64,000 nt of DNA from Trichococcus ilyis (GTDB lineage Bacteria; Bacillota; Bacilli; Lactobacillales; Aerococcaceae), in assembly GCF_900109135.1 (NCBI RefSeq), contig NZ_FNYT01000002.1:101151-165150 (forward strand), in the 5' to 3' direction. The notes under the pieces were generated by a model, which saw nothing but the letters and a program-made list of their open reading frames with translations, ran no database searches and was not told the origin of the DNA. A program made the translations under genes and the position numbers. Positions 57,443 through 64,000 of this stretch are shown one piece after another. The number at the start of each line of letters is the position of its first letter. The stretch's first letter is position 1.

Positions 57443-59518
57443 TCAAACCGTAAAGAAATTGTTCAGGATCCACTTGATTTTCAAGCTTGTGGGAACCAAT
57501 TGCATGAATTTTTGATGGGCCGTCAACTCTTCGATGGCCTTTTCGTTTTTCTCCAGATAAGCTGCGACAGTATCAAGCGAAACATCACCTCCAGAGAGCC
57601 GTTCCATCATCCTCTTGATGTCGGGGCCGGTGATCAGGGAGTGCTTGTCGTGCAGTTGATATTTTTCTCCCTCAGCGGCGATGCTCTTGATGAGCAGCAA
57701 CAACGCGATATTGAACTTAGTCCCCTTGAATGTCACGATGCCGATGTTCGTCTGGTTATCCTCATACCAATAATTGCCCTGATCATAATAAAGTTCACTC
57801 TTCAGAAAATCAAAATCACGGATGATCTGATCATGGTTCAGCTCCCGATAGTCTCCCGTCCGCAACAGCTTCTCCATATTTTCGCGCACTTCATTGGAAA
57901 CGAAGCCTTCGTCGCTGATGAATTTCGGCGGCCTGCCTTCTTTCGTCTTTTCCACCAGGATGCGTTTTGCCTTGACATCGATATCCTTCACGATCCACAC
58001 CCTGCCTGCCAGCAATATTTTGCTTTCGATTTGGATATCGGGCGTGAACGGAAGACTGCCGATGCGCTCATGCTGGTAATGGACAGAAAAATCGCTGGTC
58101 GTGAAAAACAGTGCGTAGAAATCCTTGGAGCGCAGCAGACGCTCCCCTTCCAAGCCGACAATCGCCTCTTCATCCATGATTTCGATGAAATCCTGTTCCA
58201 CCATGTAGTCAATCAACAGCGTCAAATCTTCATCCGTAATCGCTCTCCAGACTGGAAAAGTTTTGTTCAGCTGCAACAATTGCGCCAGCGGTATACTGAC
58301 CTTCTGGAAAAGGATCGCCATCACTTGATGCGCCAACGCATTGTAGGGTGTCTCGATCATTTCCGTCGCATCCAATTCACCCCGTTCCAGCAAATCCAGT
58401 GCGGCATAGGTCTGCAGCATTTCCCAGGAGTCATCCTCCACGATGTGCAGGATGCTTTGATGGGTTCTGCGGCCGCTGCGTCCCAGTCTCTGGCTCAGCG
58501 AAGAAGTGGAGGGTGGGGAGCCGTACTGCACCACGCTGTCCACGGATCCGATGTCAATCCCCAATTCCAAGGTGGAGGTGCAGGTGATCGTGAACAGCTG
58601 ATCCTCATTGTTTTTGGCAAAAAATTCAACTTCCTCCCGTAAAAGCTTGTCCACCGACGAGTGATGGGCAAAATAGCGGATGGGCGCATTCTCTTTTTTT
58701 GCCATCTTATCCAATTTGTGGGTGATCTCTTCCACCCGGTTGCGGGAATTAGGGAAAATCAGCATCGTTTCCGTTTTGGAATACTGATAGATTGCCTCTA
58801 GGGATTCCCTTGCGACGAACGGGCCCGCCTCACCGCTCGTGTAGTCTATCGTGATCAGCAGGTCATTTTTATCGCGGTCCACGAGAATGTCCGTATCCCG
58901 GGGACTGCCGAAGAAAGCTTTGGCATAGCCGAAATCCTTCTTGTTCAAGGTGGCGCTCATCGCGATAAAACGTGGCGCTTGCATGAATTGGCTGATCCGC
59001 TGCAGCAGCGACTGGAGGTGGATTCCCCGTTCGGTCCCCAGAAAACTGTGCAACTCATCGATGATGATCCATTCCACCCCTTTGAACAGGTGCTGAGCTT
59101 CCCCCGGACGGTTCACCAGCATGCCTTCGATCGATTCCGGGGTGATCAACAGAACGCCTTTGGGCTGATTCACAACTTTTCTTTTCTGCGCCTGGGACAC
59201 TTCGCCATGCCAGCGCGTGATCGGAATATCCAAATATTCACTGAGTTCGCTGATGCGCTGGAACTGGTCATTAATCAGAGCTTTCAGCGGCGAGATGTAC
59301 AGCACCTTCAGCCCCGATTCCCAATCTTCCACGCTGTTCAGCGCCGGGATGAATGCCGCTTCCGTTTTCCCGGATGCCGTCGGAGCGGACAGAATCAGGT
59401 TGTGATCGGTAGCGGCAGCCTGTTTGATGGCAGCGTTTTGGATGCGCGTCAGGCTTGGCCAGCCCTTATCATAGATGTACTGCTGGATGTCTCTCTTGAG
59501 ACTGTCGAATGCTTGCAT
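57443..59518 (-). CDS. Lhr/BrxHI-like DEAD/DEAH helicase
   Basis: 691 residues. Superfamily 2 motifs are seen: Q-like WPSLTRIQNAAI, I (APTASGKTEAAF, ~45), Ia (YISPLKALINDQ), Ib (ITPESIEG), II (DELHSFLGTERG, ~155), III (MSATL), IV (LIFPNSRNRVEE), V (TCTSTLELGIDIGSVD) and VI (QRLGRSGRR). The DELH motif with FLGTERG is typical of Lhr-type helicases such as BrxHI of type 2 BREX. The ~300 residues after motif VI lack Lhr-CTR length, making it compact. It overlaps the BrxD-like stop by 1 base. Confidence 0.88.
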   Translation of the reverse strand: MQAFDSLKRDIQQYIYDKGWPSLTRIQNAAIKQAAATDHNLILSAPTASGKTEAAFIPALNSVEDWESGLKVLYISPLKALINDQFQRISELSEYLDIPITRWHGEVSQAQKRKVVNQPKGVLLITPESIEGMLVNRPGEAQHLFKGVEWIIIDELHSFLGTERGIHLQSLLQRISQFMQAPRFIAMSATLNKKDFGYAKAFFGSPRDTDILVDRDKNDLLITIDYTSGEAGPFVARESLEAIYQYSKTETMLIFPNSRNRVEEITHKLDKMAKKENAPIRYFAHHSSVDKLLREEVEFFAKNNEDQLFTITCTSTLELGIDIGSVDSVVQYGSPPSTSSLSQRLGRSGRRTHQSILHIVEDDSWEMLQTYAALDLLERGELDATEMIETPYNALAHQVMAILFQKVSIPLAQLLQLNKTFPVWRAITDEDLTLLIDYMVEQDFIEIMDEEAIVGLEGERLLRSKDFYALFFTTSDFSVHYQHERIGSLPFTPDIQIESKILLAGRVWIVKDIDVKAKRILVEKTKEGRPPKFISDEGFVSNEVRENMEKLLRTGDYRELNHDQIIRDFDFLKSELYYDQGNYWYEDNQTNIGIVTFKGTKFNIALLLLIKSIAAEGEKYQLHDKHSLITGPDIKRMMERLSGGDVSLDTVAAYLEKNEKAIEELTAHQKFMQLVPTSLKIKWILNNFFTV

Positions 59519-60846
59519 CAGTAAACCTCTATTTCATCATGGTCATCTGCATCCTTCACCACGGCGGGCGCCTTTCTGCCGAAGCGATCCGCAAGAATCT
59601 GGCTGAATGAATAGTCCGGGTTCTGGCGCAGCAGGGATAGGATTTCGATATAGTCCTTGATGACGGCGCGCGGCGTCAGGAATGCCGCAGCACCCGGCCG
59701 GTTCAACTGTTCTTCCATATACTGCTGAATTTCGCTGTCCTTCACCGCCAGCGTCGTCTGATAGGCCGTATTGTAAATTTCCAACAGTTTGGTCAAAAGG
59801 ATAAAGATCTCCTCCGGCGTCAACGGCTTCAGATCGATGACGGTACTGTTCACATTGACATAGTCCTTGTTTTTCATCAATTCGTTCCCGAAGCGTGTTT
59901 TCAAAGCGCCATAGCTGGCCAACCCTCTTCGTTCGTCATAAACTGTGTTCTTCGTTGCGCCGAAATTGATGAACAGGCCTTTTGCTTCATTGGTTTTCGT
60001 CTCATTGTACAGATTGAGGATCATCTCGTAATTTTTTTCACGGGTCAACGAACGGGGCAGTTTGTACAGATTGACGGATTCATCAAAGTTGATGACGAAT
60101 CCCTTGTAGCCGATTTTCAGGAACAATTCCGCCAGATTTTTCAAGGCAATCAGGTAGTTGGAGTCGTTGATGACGTTCTTGATGCCCAATTCTTTGGAAG
60201 CTTCCGTTTTCGTCGTGATATCCCCGCGGATCCAGCGAATCGCTTCGATCTGCAGGGACATATTGTCGCCCGCAATCCCTTCGAAATATTTCATCAGCGC
60301 CTGCCCGAATTCATAGGATAGCCCCGATGAATAGAAGGAATTCGTCGTCTTCAGGATGGCATTCTCCACCAATTTCCAATGGGACTTCTCCATCAAAACG
60401 GGAACGGTGAGATTGTTTTCTACGGCAAGCTGCTCGAGCAGCACCTGGATCCATTGCTGCACGATCGTCTCGATCGCATTCCCGTCGCGGTTATTCTTGA
60501 TGACGATCTTATTGACGACTTCGTTATACAGCGCCAGGGCTTTACCGGATGAATCATAGAACCGGCGCGTCGGCGTCAAGTCGATTGTGGACACAACGAA
60601 ATTCTTTTGCAGCGCCAACGATTCGATCGTACGCAAAACAAAGCTTTTCCCCGATCCGAAATCGCCTACCCAAAAACGCAGATCGCTGTTGCCTTCTTCC
60701 AATTTTTGCAAAGTATCGATGATTTCCTTGACTTCATTGCTCCTGCCCACCAACACATGCTGTACCCCTTTTACAGGTACAACACCTGCCTCAAGCGAGG
60801 CGATGATCGTTTGGGCATCCTTCTTTCTCAGCTTGCTTTCAGCCAT
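59518..60846 (-). CDS. BrxD-like ATP-binding protein (DUF2791)
   Basis: 442 residues. A P-loop GDFGSGKSFVL near residue 67 is followed by the DUF2791-type segment VSTIDLTPTRRFYDSSGKALALYNEVV, and FVINFDESVNLYK near residue 255 is a Walker B-like strand. The C-terminal ASYGALKTRFG and LTPRAVIKDYIEIL match BrxD-type ATPases of type 2 BREX. No other BREX gene (PglX, PglZ, BrxC) is nearby. It overlaps the upstream gene by 8 bases and the helicase by 1. Confidence 0.85.
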   Translation of the reverse strand: MAESKLRKKDAQTIIASLEAGVVPVKGVQHVLVGRSNEVKEIIDTLQKLEEGNSDLRFWVGDFGSGKSFVLRTIESLALQKNFVVSTIDLTPTRRFYDSSGKALALYNEVVNKIVIKNNRDGNAIETIVQQWIQVLLEQLAVENNLTVPVLMEKSHWKLVENAILKTTNSFYSSGLSYEFGQALMKYFEGIAGDNMSLQIEAIRWIRGDITTKTEASKELGIKNVINDSNYLIALKNLAELFLKIGYKGFVINFDESVNLYKLPRSLTREKNYEMILNLYNETKTNEAKGLFINFGATKNTVYDERRGLASYGALKTRFGNELMKNKDYVNVNSTVIDLKPLTPEEIFILLTKLLEIYNTAYQTTLAVKDSEIQQYMEEQLNRPGAAAFLTPRAVIKDYIEILSLLRQNPDYSFSQILADRFGRKAPAVVKDADDHDEIEVY

Positions 60847-62701
60847 CTATCCATTCCCTCATTTCTTCCACAAAATCCTCTTCGATGATGACCTGCTGCT
60901 GGCTGATCACCAACACCTGATCATCAAATATTTCATACAGCACCTCATTCAATTCCGTGAGGTAGGCCTGATGGAGTTTCCCTTTATTTTTTGCCTGTTC
61001 CTTGAAATCAGCCAAAGCGATTCCGTTGTTAGCCACCAGTTGTTTCAGGAACCGCATATGCTCAGGCTCCTGCCCGCTGTCCGGCATTTCGGTCTCTTCT
61101 ATAATAATAGCTTCCGAAGTAGGTGCCACTGTGGAGAGCGAACTTTCTGCTTCGCTCTGCTCCTCAGTCAGCGTCATCTCCAGCTCAGCAAAAATATTCA
61201 GGCTGGCAGCCGAAGCCAGCACTTCACTGGTTTCCTCCTCGCTCAGATACGTGTCGACCATATCGATGATCGTATCCAGGGCAGAATGTGACGCGGTGAT
61301 TAAGTCTTTGTCCAGTTTGATTTCTTTGCGCATCGGTTGCGTAAATTCTTTTATCAGTCCCGGCAAACTTTCGATAGGAAGATTTGCATCAAGCAGCACT
61401 TGCTGATAATCGGCCTGTCTGGTTGGATGAATGAAGCCATCCCGTTCTTTTTGCAGTGCTTTTGATACCGGCAAAGCCGCCTTTTCCATCAAGGAAATGA
61501 AAATCAGGCGCTTGTCCGGATCCTCGCTTAGCTTAATCACCTTCGTGGCGATTTTTTTCAGATCCGGATCCTCTGCAACCTCCTCAAGCAGCCCGCTGAA
61601 CTGCTCCACCGATTGGCTGATGAACAGATTGGCAGCCTCATGCCAAACGGTCTTGTTCACGTTGCGCAAGCCCGATATGGTCGGATAATCCAGCTCCAGC
61701 TCAACTTTCTGGCTCAGGCAGTCTTCCAGCTTCCGGAACGTTTCATCCGGAAAATATTGCGCCAGTGCCTGCAGGCTTTCCTCCTCAGGCAGTACGCGGA
61801 GCCCTTCGACCTCCCGGCGGACCGTGTTCTCGGCCAAGATGTACAGATCAGTTGGCAGCCGGAACGTTTCCACCCAGACACGGCCGTCATCCAGCGGCAA
61901 CCGAAAAAATTTCCGGAAATAATTGTTTGGTTTGATCTTCCATTTGATGGATTCATCCTCCAAATCACGCAATACAATCTGCAAAAGCTCAGCGTATTTT
62001 GACAAGCATACGTTCATGGCAGCCGGCACTTCCGTAAACCGCGTCACACGTTTCGACAGTTGATTGAAGTATTCCATTTCGTTACTGTCAAAGAGCTGCT
62101 TATCCCGAATCACTCCTGCTGGATCCCACCAGACGATTTTGGTGCCGTACGGCGTCAAGCCGAAATGCTTTCTGGTCTCCTCATCCGGAACAGGCAAATA
62201 GTTGCGGTATTCTTCAACTTCGCGGGCGAGGATTTTTTGGATATCCCGGGGCAACATAGCCTGCAGATCATAGGAAAAATAGGCATCCGGGTGCATATGG
62301 TCCTGTCTGTAAAACGAGAAAACCACTTCTCTGGCCAGCCGATGGATTTCGTCAAAGACGGAGACGCGGTAATAGTAACGCTCATACCTCACATGCTTGA
62401 TGTTTTTATGCTTTTTCCTCAGTTCGACATCGACGACAGTGCATAGGATTTCAAACAGTACACCGACTACCTCCTCCACTTGGGTTGTAAAATTATCGTT
62501 CATTCTCAAGGGCGGAGAAACGTAGCTGATCCATAGTTTTTTCGCAGCCTTGGTTTGAGCTCTTTTCTGACGTTCCTGCTCCGCGATAAGATCCCTCGGG
62601 CTGATGAAAGACTCCTCCGTATGAACCAATTCGATGATCGAAATCTTTTCCTCTTCGGTCATTTGCTTATTTTTGAATATTTTATTTATGAAGTCGAACA
62701 T
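60839..62701 (-). CDS. TerB-C-type domain protein (TerB-N/TerB-C like)
   Basis: 620 residues. The C-terminal ~75 residues (EHMRFLKQLVANNGIALADFKEQAKNKGKLHQAYLTELNEVLYEIFDDQVL...) match the TerB-C domain pattern. The N-terminal part contains aromatic-rich RYERYYYRVSVFDEIHR and a charged central segment, compatible with TerB-N. It has no catalytic motif I can recognise and is probably the structural or sensor partner of the ATPase and helicase. An acidic ~50-residue linker precedes the C-terminal domain. It is first in the operon, with a poly-G ribosome binding site. Confidence 0.75.
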   Translation of the reverse strand: MFDFINKIFKNKQMTEEEKISIIELVHTEESFISPRDLIAEQERQKRAQTKAAKKLWISYVSPPLRMNDNFTTQVEEVVGVLFEILCTVVDVELRKKHKNIKHVRYERYYYRVSVFDEIHRLAREVVFSFYRQDHMHPDAYFSYDLQAMLPRDIQKILAREVEEYRNYLPVPDEETRKHFGLTPYGTKIVWWDPAGVIRDKQLFDSNEMEYFNQLSKRVTRFTEVPAAMNVCLSKYAELLQIVLRDLEDESIKWKIKPNNYFRKFFRLPLDDGRVWVETFRLPTDLYILAENTVRREVEGLRVLPEEESLQALAQYFPDETFRKLEDCLSQKVELELDYPTISGLRNVNKTVWHEAANLFISQSVEQFSGLLEEVAEDPDLKKIATKVIKLSEDPDKRLIFISLMEKAALPVSKALQKERDGFIHPTRQADYQQVLLDANLPIESLPGLIKEFTQPMRKEIKLDKDLITASHSALDTIIDMVDTYLSEEETSEVLASAASLNIFAELEMTLTEEQSEAESSLSTVAPTSEAIIIEETEMPDSGQEPEHMRFLKQLVANNGIALADFKEQAKNKGKLHQAYLTELNEVLYEIFDDQVLVISQQQVIIEEDFVEEMREWIDG

Positions 62702-62745
62702 TTTGGACGCCCCCCTTTCCCGATCACTGTAAAGGATATGCCCTA

Positions 62746-62786
62746 AGTATACGTCTATTGGGGAGCATATTCAAGAACGCGTGTTC
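62746..62786 (-). promoter_or_regulatory. Promoter with SOS (LexA/DinR) box for the terB-brxD-lhr operon
   Basis: Minus strand: TTGAAT (62769-62774), 17 bases, TATACT (62746-62751). Directly upstream and touching the -35 is GAACGCGTGTTC (62775-62786), which fits the Gram-positive LexA/DinR consensus CGAACRNRYGTTYC. Repression relieved by DNA damage is inferred. Confidence 0.75.
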
Positions 62787-62872
62787 TATTGAAGAAAGAT
62801 GAATAGGAAAAATAAAATTGTTTTGATGAGTCCCCGCTTTGAGAAATGCGCTGAATGCAAATACAATTTGTA

Positions 62873-62878
62873 TATAAT
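62873..62878 (+). promoter_or_regulatory. -10 element of the HicB-like gene
   Basis: A TATAAT hexamer at 62873-62878 with no good -35, in the 288-base divergent gap. Apart from the SOS promoter of the other strand, nothing else is visible. Confidence 0.4.
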
Positions 62879-62989
62879 CAGGAATTACAGTAAAATGCAG
62901 TAGGATCACAACCGTTGGCAAGACAATTTTTTATTAGTTTTGTTCAGGTCAAATGAATACTTCAGCATATCTTAAGGAGGAAAATGATT

Positions 62990-63517
62990 ATGCCTATGGT
63001 ACATACACATTACGTCGCTTATCCGGCAATTCTTGATGATAGGGAAAATGTTCCGGGAATATACACAGTGACATTTCCGGATGTCGCGGGTGCCATTTCT
63101 GAAGGCATTGGAATTACAGATGCTCTGTCCAATGGCGCTGAAGCATTGGAGCTAATGCTTTACGACGAAAAAAACCTTCCAAATGCAACCCCTTTATCAG
63201 ATGTCCAAGCCGAAAATCCCGAAGCGATTGTGAGTTACATCATGGTCGATCTTGTTGCGGCCGCCAAAAAAGTACAATTGGGAGAGCCAACTTCTATTAT
63301 TAACTCCAACAAATCTGAAAACGTCATACCCAGCACCCCCACCTACGAAGAACTTGTAAAAATAAACAGGGAACTTGAAGAAAAACTCTTCTGTTGTCAA
63401 CTGAACAATAGGGTTAAAGAAGGACCTGGTGAGCTCATTCCATCTGAAAAGGTAATCAAATCCAGCCAAGTACATAATCCATTCACATCATTATCTGATA
63501 AGGATTTGTTTGATTAA
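62990..63517 (+). CDS. HicB-like antitoxin-family protein, orphan
   Basis: About 175 residues. Residues 5-80 have the partial RNase H fold of HicB (YVAYPAIL ... GIYTVTFPDVAGAISEGIGITDALSNGAEALELML). The remainder is a polar tail with a coiled-coil-like segment (TYEELVKINRELEEKL) and no recognisable DNA-binding domain. No HicA toxin frame lies on either side, so it is an orphan or regulates something else. The start is the ATG 9 bases after GGAGG; an ATG two codons upstream is too close. Confidence 0.75.
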   Translation: MPMVHTHYVAYPAILDDRENVPGIYTVTFPDVAGAISEGIGITDALSNGAEALELMLYDEKNLPNATPLSDVQAENPEAIVSYIMVDLVAAAKKVQLGEPTSIINSNKSENVIPSTPTYEELVKINRELEEKLFCCQLNNRVKEGPGELIPSEKVIKSSQVHNPFTSLSDKDLFD

Positions 63518-63598
63518 TGGCTGAGGCTTTTTATAAACTATCCCTTAAATGGACTAATAGAAAACTGGAAAAACGCCATTGTGATTGAAATACCCCTA

Positions 63599-63655
63599 CA
63601 AATAAAGACTAGCAATTTTATCCGGGAAGGATAGTTGCCAGTCTTTATTTATTTT
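63599..63655 (+). terminator. Terminator of the HicB-like gene
   Basis: AAATAAAGACT-GCAA / TTGC-AGTCTTTATTT stem and T-rich tail, about 80 bases after the stop. Confidence 0.7.
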
Positions 63656-63688
63656 GGAGAGTGTAATAGAACAATACGAATGCACTAC

Positions 63689-63728
63689 ACATGGGAACAT
63701 AATCTAATAACAAATAATGTTCCCATGT
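63689..63728. repeat. 12-bp perfect inverted repeat near the CRISPR trailer end
   Basis: ACATGGGAACAT (63689-63700) and ATGTTCCCATGT (63717-63728) enclose a 16-base AT-rich loop. It lies about 40 bases from the first CRISPR repeat. It could be a terminator for array transcripts coming from the right, though it lacks a strong T-run, or an old mobile-element end. Confidence 0.5.
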
Positions 63729-63766
63729 AAATCAAAATAGCTGTAGTTGCCTTATAAAATAGGCTA

Positions 63767-64000
63767 ATTTCAATCCACGCACTCACGAGGAGTGCGACCA
63801 AACGGCTTCGGCAGCACGGGGGTGTGAGGATATTTCAATCCACGCACTCACGAGGAGTGCGACTTACCGTTGATGGCGCACCGTTCAACGCAGCTGTCGA
63901 TTTCAATCCACGCACTCACGAGGAGTGCGACTGAATCAAATCGTGGGTGAATTGAGCACGTCGATGATTTCAATCCACGCACTCACGAGGAGTGCGACCC
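63767..64000 (-). CRISPR. CRISPR array, type I-C-like repeats (partial)
   Basis: Four 32-base repeats (63767-63798, 63832-63863, 63900-63931, 63967-63998) are identical by eye. Spacers of 33, 36 and 35 bases separate them; the array continues past the window. The repeat read on the minus strand starts GTCGCACTCCTCGTGAGTGC and ends GGATTGAAAT, with a hairpin (GCACTCCTCGTGAGTGC) as in type I-C. By the standard orientation, transcription runs right to left, so this is the trailer (older) end and leader and cas genes should lie to the right. No cas gene is in the window. Confidence 0.93.

Noticed and set aside
57431..58642. 403-codon open frame antisense to the helicase gene
   Set aside because: No domain pattern; the helicase motifs on the minus strand are complete.
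57443..62701. Calling the operon a BREX system
   Set aside because: Only the BrxD- and BrxHI-like proteins are present; the defining PglZ, methylase and BrxC are missing in this window.

Overview
This window looks like the chromosome of a low-to-mid-GC Firmicute of the order Lactobacillales. Supporting signs are the mevalonate genes, LicT/PTS beta-glucoside control, a T-box leader, strong GGAGG ribosome binding sites, FeoAB, and PdxST with a MocR-type regulator. A Carnobacteriaceae member such as Trichococcus would fit, but that is inference. Most of the window is ordinary chromosome. I see no tRNA, rRNA, transposase or prophage gene.

Layout. 1-9.0 kb: a truncated epimerase-like gene, a deoxynucleoside kinase, an aromatic-acid-exporter-like membrane protein, a T-box-controlled MetE-like gene, a patatin, MntH, a DMT transporter and a GNAT. 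9.2-15.9 kb: an OmpR/histidine kinase pair, then an envelope-type cluster (VTC polyphosphate polymerase domain, DUF4956, large beta-helix-like lipoprotein, beta-lactamase-fold lipoprotein). 16.4-22.7 kb: ribosomal protein bL25/Ctc, a NudC-like Nudix, SRPBCC, a DUF438-hemerythrin-PAS protein, and feoA-feoB plus a Cys-rich membrane protein behind a Fur-type box. 23.5-27.8 kb: HMG-CoA reductase, HMG-CoA synthase and thiolase (upper mevalonate pathway). 27.9-34.0 kb: thrC, two small hydrolase-type genes, and divergent pdxR / pdxST.

34.1-40.3 kb: a LicT-controlled beta-glucoside PTS operon with two 6-phospho-beta-glucosidase genes and two RAT/terminator leaders. 40.4-46.0 kb: a YczE-like membrane protein, a pentapeptide-repeat protein, guanine deaminase, a VOC protein, a purine permease and a Nudix hydrolase. 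46.2-57.0 kb: an ABC-importer operon for an unphosphorylated oligosaccharide (two permeases, binding protein, DUF624, GH36, GH1, GntR, ROK kinase) with a divergent acetyl-esterase. The gene set suggests use of a galactosylated, acetylated beta-glycan oligomer.

57.4-64 kb: the most unusual part. Three overlapping genes encode a TerB-C-type protein, a BrxD-like (DUF2791) ATPase and an Lhr/BrxHI-like helicase. Their promoter has a LexA/DinR-type SOS box abutting its -35 element. A HicB-like orphan and the end of a type I-C-like CRISPR array follow.

A second discovery is a family of about 128-bp intergenic elements, each of three ~26-bp CTCCGG...CCGGAG hairpins at ~50-bp spacing. Seven full copies and one single hairpin occur, all between gene 3' ends or in co-directional gaps and none in a divergent promoter region. 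A second, smaller hairpin family (25 bp, CCCGGATATCTG...ATCCGGG) is also present.
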